From: Acridotheres tristis
Taxonomy: Eukaryota; Chordata; Aves; Passeriformes; Sturnidae
DNA: 64,000 nt
Assembly: GCA_037013685.1 (NCBI GenBank)
Contig: CM072886.1
Coordinates: 26,977,080-27,041,079, forward strand
Direction of reading: 5' to 3'
Shown: in pieces, positions 1 through 13,256 of the stretch
How positions within the stretch are numbered: position 1 is the stretch's first letter
How the letters are laid out: each line of letters opens with the position of its first letter
Position numbers and translations under genes: made by a program
Notes under the pieces: generated by a model
Databases searched by the model: none
Told to the model about the DNA's origin: nothing
The model's input: the letters and a program-made list of their open reading frames with translations, nothing else

Positions 1-3000
1 ATAAAAAATAATGTACAGTCAGAGTGTGAAATTTTCTTCTGTAGGAGAGGCCAACAAAAGGCCCATGCCTCACCAGCCTTCCAGGAGAGAGTGACACCTC
101 AACAGACCAGTCAGTGCTAATGGCTAAAAAACGAGACATTCAGAGCCTATGTGTCAAATATGTAGGGCAAAATTCTTGACCCTGACTGTCAGTCTTGCCT
201 GGCTGAAGAGGGCACACAGGGCAGAAAACTGCTTTTGGCTGAGGCAGACAAAGATGAATTCTTCTTCAAGAGATGGCAAAGTTGATAAAGAGGTTGTTTA
301 CCCAGCCTGGAGGACCTTCCATTAAGATATTGAGAAGCTGTGATTTTCTAATTTTTTTTTTTTTACCTTCAAGGTATCCTCTGTGCAGCATACTTTCACA
401 TTCTCTCTAACAGAATTTAAAACATTCATTGCCTTGACTGTAAAATAAAATAGATTCCAATGTCTCATCATATAAACTACACACACAAGCCTGGTTTGGG
501 CTCCCACAGAGTACTCCACAATATTTGGTTAATCAGAAATTAATTTTTCCAAACAATTGCCTAATTTTTAAGCAAGATGAACAAATAGAACAGTTTTCCA
601 GTTCCCCTCTTCATCCTTACAGTCAAATTTGTGACCCTTTTTGGTGAGAGTGAAGCAGAAAAAGTCGTCCACTAAAAGTGAAGCACTTGTGTAGGACAGT
701 TCTGTCTGAAACTGAACAAGTGAAGCTCATTCATATAATTCCTTCTGTCCTAATTCTTAAGGATTAAATGAAATAAAGGAATTAGTAAAAGTAGCTTGGT
801 ACAGGTGTTTTACCTTAATAGTGTCCTAAGGAACGCTTGGGCAGCTTTCACATTTTATACTTTAGTTTCCTTCTTGCTTGGACTGGATTTTTGAATGAAA
901 ATTGAGTTAACTGGTGGTTAAGTTTCATGGTTTTGCCTGTGTAAGATGCAATTTAAGTAGATTTTCTCTGAGTTTTTAAAATATTTAGCTCTCCTTCATC
1001 TTAAGTTTATTAAATTCTGTGGCAAAATTTGATAATGAGTGAGTCAGTAATGTTAAGAGGGGAAAAAAAATGTGGGTAGTAGATTCTCAGATTAGCAATA
1101 CCACCAAACTTTAACCTGGATCTTGAGGGAGTTCTTTGGAACAGTTATGACTGCAACAGGGTGTCCTGTCTTGCAGCAAAAATAGTAGTGTCCCATGTAG
1201 GCTAACCTGGTCACCAACTGCTCTTCCTGAATGCCACTTCTGCTGCTGCAATGGAGATGTTGTTTTGGCCACTCGGGGAGAAGATGATTCATTGCAAAAT
1301 GCCATTTGTGGCTAATGATCACCCGCAGTGTTACAGGGTTTTCACAAAGGTAAAGCAAAGAGAAAAAAGCCACGGCCCAATTAAGATCTCCCCAGTTTTT
1401 GATCTTAAGTCGGTAGTTCTAGTTTTTGAGTTTTGTTAAATGATCCGACTGCACAAAAAAGTCACAATTGGTTCAACTTGCTGAACGAGTTTTTAATAGA
1501 ATGACATGAGTTTATGAACTGATCTTCCCCTTGCAAATTTCGGCTGTTTGAGAACTGGGCCTAAGTTGTCTGTTCACAATGATCTTGTTTTTGCAAAATA
1601 ATGATCTAAATGATTTATTATTCAGTTCTTAGACTGCTGTTTTATTTCTGTTGATCTTTGTTTTTCTGCTTAATTTCTATAAATTACTGTACAGTTTCCC
1701 ATAAGGTATAATTAAACAGAATTGCTAAAGTTTTAATTATTGTGTATTATAGATGTTGAAAGCAACATTAGCACTTAGCTTTTAAAAATGTGATAGTATA
1801 TTTATAAGAGAGCATTTATAAACACATTTACATATAGTTAAGATGAAAAAGGTATTTGAATTGTAGTCATTAGCATTTCTTCAAACATATGGCATACCAG
1901 CAGAAGCCATGGGCCATGCCTTCATTAACTGAACACTGTTTCATCAGTATCTCAGCTTCCTGCTGTGCCACCCTGTAGCGTACCCTTCTGTCCCTGAGGT
2001 TTCAGTGACAAGGGACAATATGTCCCCAAGGTGAAAATCTGGGAAATAACGCAGATTAGCCCTTAGAGGAGTTCTTATGATTATTTAATCATACTTAGGA
2101 AAGAAGTACACTGAACTACAAAAGAAAAGCATAAAAAATCCTACCAGCCTACTATTTTCCATGTTGCAGTGTATGATGGTCTCTTCAATGCACCATCAAC
2201 ATAGAGACAGTGGAACATGACAGCTTTATGCTGTTTTATTATAAGGCCAGCCTTTCTCAAATTTGTTCATATAATGGGTAAAGCCTACGTTGGTACTAAT
2301 AGGCACCATAGGTCAATTATCATTCATTGTCCATAATGTTCAGGTGATGGATCAAGATTTAACTTCTCTTAACCATACATGCAGCTATTTAATTTTATTT
2401 CCTAATAAAAAATGGAAAAGGAATAAAAATACTCATATAAATGTCATGGTCATATTTTATTTGTGCATTTCTTAGGTATATAAAGATAGGTTAATATGAC
2501 AAGCAGAGACATTTGTCTTATGTCATTAAATTCTCTCATACACTGCCTCTGATATAATATTCTTTGCTGAAAAGAAATATCTTTTAGAAAGCTCTTAGTA
2601 GAAATTTTAAAAAACATATTTTGTTTGACAAGATGACACTTTTGAAAGTAAGGTTAGATTTTGGGGCTGGGGGTGGGTTGGTCTTTTTTGCTTTTTAAGA
2701 TGCTTTATTTCGTTGCCTTGCAGTCTATCTTTTCTTTCTCATTGTGACAAGGAGTAGTAAAAAGCACTGAAGTGGAAAATAATTGTCAGAAATATTTTCT
2801 CAGTTTCTCATGGACATTGGTCTGCTTTCTTGCATTTGTATCTCAGTTCTGCCAGAAGAGTTGGAGCTTTATGGAAGTTAGCCCTCTGTCTTTGAAATCC
2901 AGTCAGTGAAGTCTGTTCTTGGATTAGGAGGGAACAGATAGCAACTGGAGTCAACATATTTAAATCCTAATCATTAAATCAGCTATTGAAAGAATCATAT

Positions 3001-3330
3001 TCTAATATTAAAACATATATTATGCTAAAATATATTCTATTATTCTGCCTTTAGAAAGTGTACTTTTCAACATGCATTTAGGAGAGGAATTTAAAATCTC
3101 TTATGGCTTAACCTAATGCAGATAAAGAAAGTGTGGATTTAAAAAGCAAGCTTTCATTTATATTATTACAAGCATCTGCTATAATTTAAATATTTTAATA
3201 TAATTTCTCACAGTTTTTGTCAGGCCTAGATGTCATTATGACAGGTTTAGAAACATTTTGGTAGGTAGTCAAAGTAAAAGTGTTTAAATTGGCATCATTT
3301 TTATCTTTATTGTTTTTATATGGGAGGAAT
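1..3330. other. Unique AT-rich non-coding DNA
   Basis: No open frame here exceeds about 95 codons, and none resembles a known protein. The sequence is AT-rich and CpG-poor. The only low-complexity element is a 13-nt T run at 352-364. A G-rich patch near 2663-2680 has only three runs of three or more G, so it does not meet the usual G-quadruplex rule. No transposable element was recognised. This is probably intergenic or intronic sequence. Confidence 0.7.
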
Positions 3331-3520
3331 CTGAAAATCTCTCACTACGGTATCCACCATTAATCAATGGTGCAATGGAAAGCTCTCATTAACTTTAACC
3401 CTCCGACCCTGACATTATTCTACTCATCACAGCAATCATTAGCAAAATGAAAAACAATCAACCAGCATATCTACATTCCACTGATATTAATGCTTTCACT
3501 CTATTACACATGAATGTCAA
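3330..3520. promoter_or_regulatory. Weak candidate conserved non-coding block with homeodomain-like hairpin
   Basis: This stretch is less monotonous than its surroundings. It holds the perfect inverted repeat CACCATT-aatc-AATGGTG at 3355-3372 (7-bp arms, 4-nt loop). The centre, ATTAATCAATGG, contains TAAT and ATCAAT cores of the kind bound by homeodomain or PBX-type factors. Further ATTA cores follow near 3389, 3438 and 3488. The call rests on motif content and texture alone. Chance occurrence in AT-rich DNA is quite possible. Confidence 0.25.
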
Positions 3521-6500
3521 ATGTGACAAAAATCACTGAACTTCAAATATATACATAACAGATTCTGATATATATAAATCACCAGTTTTTGTTATTCTCA
3601 CTCAACAGCAAAATCAAAGTTACAGTGCCAGGGGGCCCATACCATTTGCAATCTGTAGCATTTCCAATGTATTTTCGACAATATTGTAAATATTTATGGA
3701 GTTTTATAAAGACTCTATGCTTCCTTCTGTTTGTGATGCATCAACAAGGCACAGTAGGATATCATAGGCAGATATTTACTTCTGGGAATTCCCTTTTGGA
3801 CTCTTTTTGGTTGAAAACGACTTCATGACATACAGTACCGCAAATCCCCAGAAATGTACCATGCTATTATTGCCAGCTGAGTTCTTCCAAGTAAAGATGA
3901 CATCAGCCATCTGTCATGCTATACTAATTCTAGGAAAGAAAGCCAACTGAAGAGAAAATAAGTACCTTTTATATCTATTAGCCAAATATTTATATTAAAA
4001 AATGAAACTTAAATTCTTACTAGCAAAGTTAATTCTTGCAAGCTAATGATCTTTTCTGAGTAAACAACATAGATAAAATGTCTTTGTCTTTTTATCTACC
4101 TAAACTAAGTTATAGCACGAGCATATGTTTGAAATGCTGATCTTTTGCTACATATTGGTAGATAAGAAAATATGATTCCAAGTAGTGATTTTCCTCCAGA
4201 CCTTCGAGGTGAACTCTGCCAGGTACCATGGAGCTGCGTCAATGTTCCGTACTGCTCTGCTGAGGTAAATGGAAGTTTCCCAGAATCTAGCAGTGCAGGA
4301 ATTAGACTCTCCATCACAAGCAAGTCTGCCAATCAATAAGGAAAGTGTCTAAATTAATGGCAACATAAAATGTTTAAAAAAAGCCCCAACAGTGTCAGGT
4401 ATCTGCTTCCCCACAGTGCAGGGAACATGACAGTGAGGAAGTCTTTTGGATAAGCTGAAAAACTATTTTACACTGAGACTACTCCTGTGCATTTATGTCA
4501 TATTTCTTTGTCACTCAACAACATTTACTTGAATTTTAAACTAAGGTGGTGTTCAAAAGCTCATATCAGAATAAAATTAAGGCTAAAAAATAAACCTCAA
4601 GAAATTGTAAAAAATTAACAGCCAACTAGGCCATTCCTTGATAAGAATGTACTATGGTGCTGTTGTAAAAAGAATCCAAAAGCACATGTATGGTTATTTA
4701 GTGCTAGTGGCATTAATGATTTCCACACTGCAAATGTTCCTTTTGCTCTTTTAGCAAAAGAGTTGTAGGAGAAGCAAGACAGAAGTGAGCATTCACACAT
4801 AGCACTACAAATAAATATCTCCCATCCCTACACACTGTCACATTAGTTTTTCTCTTATCTGCCATTTAACATTGTGAGAGTTCCTTTTAAGTCAATAATG
4901 CATTTTGGGATGTGAATTCATACAAAATGGAAAATGAAAACAATAGAAATTTCAGAATTAAAGGTGTGTGCCTTGGGCTGTAAAGCTTTCGACTTCATAG
5001 TTTAGAATAATGTGATAGATGGAATGAAATTTTTGTAAGATAATATATAATACAGAACAAATAATTAATATACAAAGATTTTATTACAAGTTCTGCTTCC
5101 TGAGCTTCTCAATTGGTTGGGTCTTCTCATGGTTCCAGTTGGTTTTTGCTGTCTCTGGCTATTTTAAGTTATTGGATTTCTTGTCTCTTTGCAGGTTAAG
5201 AAATTACAAAGCAGTAAAAGCACGACTGTGTTTTGATTTATTTTTTTTAATATTGAAACAGAAAAACAAGAGAAAGAAGGGAGTTGCTTTCTTATGAATA
5301 TTTTCTCAAGATCTTAATGTCATAAAAGGAGCATCTGATCTTGGGAAACAAGAGGTGATTAGAAAAAAAAGTCAGTAGTTGAATGCAGAGATTCCATATA
5401 TCCCTTGACACCCAAAAAGGCAGAACATTCTTTCATGTCTTCTGCAGAAAACAAGGGTAAGTTGCAATTCTGCATGGTAGTTATAGCAAATGAAATTACA
5501 TAACTTTTGGACAGATTACTTCAAATAATCAATTTTTTCAGAGGATGAACTTCAACCTGGATTACCATCATTCTATCTCAAATGACAACCCATTGGAAAA
5601 CCAGATGTTATTTTTAAAATAACGTTTTTTGTGACTTCAGCTTATTTACTGAGTCAAGAAACCAATATGGTTTTTGTTAACACCTGTCTCAATACGAATA
5701 GATCTGTTTGCTTTACAACCTGGTAAGAGCTGAAATTAAAAAAAAAAAAATATATCTTGCACTATAAGTCTTAGCAATGAGCCATTTTTGAACCCAGAAG
5801 ACCTTTAAGGCTCTTTCCTGCAATGCAATGTTTCTTTTTTCAGTGGAGAACCTGGGGAAAAAAAGCTGAACTTTTATTAAAAATAAATCACAAGCAGTAA
5901 GATTAGTCATTCTGTGATTTCCAAATAAAATTTATGCCATATTTTAAGTAAAACATTTCTAATTAAAATAAATTTTATTTCCTTTATATTTTTGTTTTAG
6001 GTATCTCTATTTACTAATGAGAAACAGGTAAGGCAAAGGAGATTTTATCACTCCCTTTCTCCTGGGAGGTTAAATAAAAAACAAGGAGCAGAAGCTTGAA
6101 ATTTAAGGAGAGGGTAAAAGAAAGTTTGTTGTTTTTTCTTTTTTTTTTTTTTTTTGTGAAATACAATAACAACAAAATAAAGAAAATACTTATTGTTATC
6201 TTTCTCAATTAAATTTACAGACCTTTTAATTATTGTTTTAAACCTTGTCAAAAAAGAGACAAGTCACTAGTTTTAGACTGATTTTCCTCCATCTTTGGCT
6301 GCTGTGACTTTTAGATTCTGGTTTCCTTTTGAACTGTTGAATATTCATTTATTTCAGTAAAATACAAAGTCTAAGTTGTGAGGGGGGCAGCAACAGTCTA
6401 AGAAGCTTATTGGTATATGAAATTTATACTATCAAGAAAATGGCTGTTTTTAAAATGAAAGAAAAATGTTATTTCTGGTTTCGTTTTTACACTTTGCTGG

Positions 6501-9500
6501 AAAGTAAGTAAAATGAAGAATATGGGGGTAAGAAGTATGCATAAGTGAATTTATTTAGAAAGAGAGTTGAAAAAAGAATTGTTGGGTAGATACAGAAAGA
6601 AGGAAAAGAAGAGAAAGTTAAATCAACTGTTAAGCAGAAGGAAAGGTATACCACCACCCTAGTGTGAGTTTGGTTATTTATTCATTAGGAGGTACTCATA
6701 TAATAAAAAAACTCACTAGGCAGATAAATAGCAACGTGCAAATATATGCTGCTACATAAATTTAGGAGGAAAAAAAGGCATTACTGAAACCTGAATTTTT
6801 TTATTGAATAATTTACTTTGTCATCATAAATGTAATTCTATATTGCCTTGCAGTATAACTTCTGGAGAGATGTGTTGGTAAAGCCAAGTCCCAAGAGGGA
6901 TGGCTGAAGACTGATCAAAAGCTTGGATTTTTTTTTTAACTTAGGTTGTTTGTATAATTTTGTTTTGGTTCCTGGAATTTCTTATTAATTTTACAAGACC
7001 TGTTATAGACTGGGCTTTTTTAACTTCCTTCGTGCTCATTCACTTTAATGGATGAATGTATTTAATGTATTTTCACAGAAAATACAATAGCAGGAAAAGT
7101 TTGTAAGACCATATGCAGCAGACTTTGAAAACATCCATTCCTGTAATAGGTCTTCAATAAATTCTGACAGTTGTGAGTCTTCTAATGCAGAAGTCATTTG
7201 ATGGTCTTATTCTATATTGAGATTATAATTTATCAGAAATAACCAGTGACTACTGAATCTCTATTTGATGGTCTCAAAGTGCACTCCTGTGCACTTATGT
7301 ACTAAAGTACAAAAAAATTCACCAGAGAAAAGACATCTGGGGGAAAATAAGACTCCTTTTTGTTTGGTGAGCTTCCAGGACTCAGCTCGCTGTATTGTTA
7401 ATCTATTCATTAAAAAACTGGAAATTTTGTTTGCTAATTTTCCTCAGTGATAAGATTTTAAATGCTGATTTTACTCTACTTGGGCCAGTTCAAGGAAAAA
7501 TGATAAAACCACTCTCAGTTCCTACATTTCAGAGAAAAAGTCTAAGAATACAAGACTGTACTTATAACATCTCATTTCAGCAAAATGGGATGACAGTAAT
7601 ATGGTGATGGCAAATGCACCATGATGCAAAGATAATCTTAAGGGATATCCTCAAAGTGTAAGGTTAAAAAATATATAGTGCAGAGTTTTCCCACAATTAG
7701 TCTGGTATAAACTGGTCATAACTGAGGTCAGACTAAAGCATGTATTATGAACCAGTTCTGAAATATTTGTTCTCAGATTGTCAGAAATTAAGATGGCTGG
7801 CTCATAGAACTGAGATTTAAGATTAAAAGTATTTCCTCATCATGATCTGCATGCCAGCTCCTTTGCTGTCATGGATACTTGACTAACTTCACGTAATCTC
7901 TTGTATGCTGATGTGAATATGTTATTTTATAGTCAAATATTGGTGTACCCATATAAAACAATAACAAAAAATTCTCTGTGTTTCAGAAAGGATGACAATT
8001 TTTACTTCAGAGAGAAATGACGGTCCACTACAATTCACCACCATCCAAGTGCAAAGTATCCTACAAAAGATTGATTGTACTAGTGATGTCTGAGAAATTA
8101 TAAAAAATTACAACATTTTTGGGGTGAGTGGGGAGTTGCATCATGTTTGCTTTTCCCATAATGCCAGTTAGTGGGGTTTTCATGTGTTGTAGTGATTTCC
8201 AGACATCTAATATTTCATCACGTATGAAATTGATCCGATACCTCAAACGTATGCACTGTTTAAATAAAAACTGTGAGCAAGGTTATCCTTAATTGAAGGG
8301 ACAGAGAAGATTTGATATCATTCTCAGTTAAAAGGAGTATTTTCCTCAATTGTTAAACAAAGTGTTGTACTGAATATGAGAGGGGCCATTTTTCAAAATC
8401 TTCCACCTAAACTTATATTCATTGTTTTCCCTCAGCTAAAATCGTATTAGATGCAATAATATTGCACAGTTAGCTGAAAAATATGTTTTCATTTTCCCAA
8501 AAAAGAAAGAAATCTTGATGAGGATTGCCTTCTGATAAATGCAGCATATTTGCATATTGTAAAATAAAATATGCTTGTTTGCATGGAATCATATGACACC
8601 ATATTAAAAATTGTATTTCTTGGGAACAAAGGAAAAAAAACCCTGAACTTATCTGCATATTTTAATAAATAGACAGAGGTGGTCTATTTTCTTTCAGCAT
8701 CTGAGGGAGCTACCTTTATGAAGGTCATACTACTGTAAGGATTTTAAAAAAACCCAATTTTTTACCTTTTGCATATATGAATAAAAGGATTTAAATATAT
8801 ATATATAGCAACTTTAATATAGGGAACTGTATAAGAGAGTTTGCAATTGAGAATGGTAGAACAGTGCAATAACCATTGCAGATAACACTTCAAAAGTGCT
8901 TTCATTCTAACCTTGGTTTTAACTCTTAACATTCTGAAGTCTTTAACTTAAAGGAGATGTTTTTAGATGTAATCTCCCTACATCCTTGCTGTTTACTTTG
9001 TTTAGTACTTCATTTTAATTGTGTTATTATATACACTTAGTGTTGCTAAATTTTATTTGGGACAGTTTGAGGGAAAAATCACTGTCTTTAGAGATATAAA
9101 GTAATCATGTAGCATTGTTTGTCTAAGCATGGAAAACAGATAGTGACAGAAATTGAAATGCATTATGTTATTGCAAAGAGAAGTACCTTGAAGTGGTCTG
9201 ATGAGAACTGATTTTGATTTGACAGAGTTCTCAGCTATTCAAAGCTGCTTTCCACATCTGAACGGTGTGGTTTTTTACAAGAGTGTTCAGCTTCGTTCAT
9301 ATTTTCTTTGCAATGGAAATTTAATTGCCTCTATTTCGGTTGTAATAACACTGGGTTAGCACTGAGCATTTTGGAAAGAACTTCACGATTAGAGTAGGTT
9401 ATAGAGATTCATGCTATGGGTTATCTGGAGTTATCAGCAGGCAGTGCCTTTTACTGTTAATGACGTGCCTTTCCTGTATGTCTGTGCCAGGATTTGGTGA

Positions 9501-12500
9501 TTCAGTGGAACATATATTTGGAGAAGTGGATTTCTGCTCCAAGAACCAGGTGAACCCTTTCAGGGCTGACTTATCATAGGCAAGATTGTTTCAGAGAGAG
9601 AGCAAATATTGTGTTTATAGTTGATGTGTGTTCCCAAAGAGTTCTATAGAGTAATAATAAGCAGGCCAGGGACATTGCTATAGAGGTTGTAATTAAGACC
9701 ACCTCCTGTTTGAGTGTGGAACTCGGTAGGAATATCTGCCATAGAGGGAAAGTAGAACTTTAATGCAGGAATAAGCATTTGAGGAAAAAGGATGAATCTG
9801 GTGCTGTTTTATATTCCTCTGCTCTGATCGTGACATACATTAAATAAGTAGCTGGTGAGCCTCCTAATGCTTCTCCCTTTCATGGTGCTGGAATTATCAA
9901 ACCCTGTTAACAATCTTAGTTCATCTTCAGTTAAACCTTATAAAACTAGTAAGCACAATTTGAGAATTTATAGTCCACTCCCAGCTAGTTTGATCTCTAC
10001 AGAGTAAAAGGAATAGCAATTACAAATCATATTCCTTTAATTTGTTTATGTAGCAGCAGTTTTAAATAAAACTGGACAGAACTGAGAACTGCTGTAAGAA
10101 AATTTGAAAGGCATTTTACTTGGAACATTTGCTATATAATTTATTTCTGAAGAAAATCAATTCTATGTATATGTTGTGAATGTTAACAGATTATCAAAAG
10201 AAAAACATCAGTTCAAAGCAACAAATGGCATCAATTATTTTCAAAAACAAAAATTTAGGGGCTTATTCTGCATACCTTTCTCTTTAAAGCAGTGTCATGC
10301 ACCATTTGAAATTGTGATGCAGTTTTAAGTACAAACTGCAGTGATATCTCAAATAAGTCCTTTATTTTTCTGTTCCATTTTCATTGTATCTGACCAGATG
10401 CTTCAAGTAATTATACGTCCTGATACAGACAAGTAATAGTGACAAATGGGTGATCCTATCTCTCTTTGACTCTAAAGGATTGTCAAGATGTTAGTTGATA
10501 GATCGAAGCTGAATTTAAAGAAAAAAAATTAAATATCCAGTCCTGTGTAATTTATAAATCAGGACATTTGGTATTAATCTGCCTTCTGCAAAATGAACCA
10601 ACATAGGGGAAGATGTCCCCATTAAACAGAGGGATACTCTATAGAAGCCACATTATACAGTTTCAGCCAACTTGGTTTCAAGTCCAAATGTTAAAATGTT
10701 CTTTATCCAACTAAAAAGGAGGCTATTTAATAAATTCAGGAACACTTTCCTGCAATAATCTCCACATGTACTTTTTATAAATGTAAACACTAGCTGTTGC
10801 TATGCCCTGATTTTATTTTAACCTGAACTGTATTTACTATACCTAAGGATAATTTACATGTAGCAAAGAGCCCTAATATTTGTATTTTAGAATAAATATT
10901 ATGAATATCTCTCTCAGGGGAAGAAAATGTTTAGATAACCTGCCTTTCACAAGGAAAAGCTGGCTGCTGAACCTTCAAGCCAGCAGTTCTTTCCAGTCTT
11001 TCTAACTGAGAGACAGTACTACATATGAAAATCCAGTGCCTCCTGGCCATACTTAAGAAACCCTACTTCTTTGTGAAAGAGGGAGAACGTATGGGAGCTG
11101 TAAATAAATAATGATTGCCAAAGATCAGAGGAATTTTTATACAAGACCAAAGCAATTTAAGTTCATTCTTTGATACAAACCATTAATAATTCAACACAGT
11201 GGTAATTTTGGTATTGCTAGAATTCCTAACAATTGAGCTGATCTCCAGGTTGTTAGCAGATCAGTAAGAATTATGTTATTAGTAGCTGTCTTCTACTGAA
11301 GTCATGTGATTCAATGTTTAATTTAGGCATTAGGTATGACTTTCTAAGAGGCCCTGGAAATCTCTGTGAAAATAGCACAATATTCATTTGATAACAACAA
11401 ACAGTTTTTTAACAAGTATTTTATACCCACTTGTCAAAAGAAATCACTGAACTACACTTCAAGTAATTCAGGAATTTGGTTTAAAAGTTGATACCTTAAC
11501 AAATAGAACGCTAGACTTCAGAGAGAAAAACCAGCAAATCTTCTGCCTCTTACCCCTTCCAATAGGAATATCTAGAATAATTATATATTCACTGAGGAAG
11601 GCTTAATGCTATTATAAACATATAAAATTCAGTCATATATTAGTGGGGACTCCCCTCAGAACCCCACTCCAAACAAATATAGGGTATGAAACGTGGACAC
11701 TGACTTCTTTAAAGGAAGATTATTTCACTTGTACAACCTGCCAAGCCTCAGGCATTATGACCTGGACCTCTAAGAGAATCCTTGTGCTTCTGTCATACCT
11801 GCACCTCACACATTTGCAGGGCAGTATCCCAGGCTCTCAGAGTGACGACAAAAGCAGAAAGAGCAGAGCTGACGCCTTGCCCATCAAGTAGAAGGGAGTA
11901 TGTGGAGTGTTGCAAAATCGGATGTGATCCTAGTGAAGTGCAGAGACCAGGCAACATTCTTCATCTTACCCTCTCTGCTTCCGGCAGTGCTTTAAATCTT
12001 TTCCCCTGTGATGGAGCTTGTCTTACCCATCAGATAAAGTAAATCTCAACACCCTTCTTAGGCAGACACCTTGCCACAGGTGTGACCTTGTCTGCAGAGC
12101 AGAGAAGGGGTGCCTCACACATCATAAGCCAGGAACACTGATAGGACCAGGCATATAAGATGGGTGAAAAATTTGAAATGGCCAAGCTTTCATGTAGGAA
12201 CAAAACAGCAATACTCAGTTCAGAGTGCTATTAGGTAAAATAGTGATCCAGGAAACTTTTCTAATGTATAATCATTTCCTGTTAGCAATCCAGTTTTGCT
12301 TATTGTAGATAATATTCTTTTGCTGGCCTTTTTTCCTCAGCTGATGTAAAATATATAACTACATTGAAGCCAGTGGAGTACTTAATTTCTCTTGACTGAA
12401 TACCTGTCCACACAGAAGAGAGCACTTCCGTTCCAAAATATTGTCCTTTTTTCCCTTTCATTTGCTGCTAATAATAACCTCCAATTTTTAAATAAATAGT
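3521..12500. other. Unique AT-rich non-coding DNA, about 9 kb
   Basis: No coding signal and no recognised transposable element. Low-complexity items are a 17-nt T run at 6139-6155 and a short AT dinucleotide run at about 8793-8807. The part around 9200-9480, with AATTTAATTGCC at about 9319, has a slightly enhancer-like look but nothing decisive. From about 11640 to 12120 the GC content rises and frames of 82 and 86 codons are open, but they overlap each other, show no recognisable protein and lack exon boundaries. A kappaB-like palindrome lies at 11645-11655. Confidence 0.65.
11642..11668. promoter_or_regulatory. kappaB-consensus site inside a nested inverted repeat
   Basis: Positions 11645-11654 read GGGGACTCCC, which fits the NF-kappaB consensus GGGRNNYYCC. 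The 11-mer 11645-11655 is itself a GGGGA-c-TCCCC palindrome. A second overlapping inverted repeat pairs AGTGGGG (11642-11648) with CCCCACT (11662-11668) across 13 nt. The motif match is direct. Use as a regulatory site is inference, because a 10-bp degenerate motif is expected by chance somewhere in 64 kb. Confidence 0.3.

Positions 12501-13256
<756 letters not shown>

Noticed and set aside
6139..6155. 17-nt T run as a possible antisense retrocopy tail
   Set aside because: No polyadenylation signal in the right place and no recognisable adjacent transcript. Likely a simple homopolymer.
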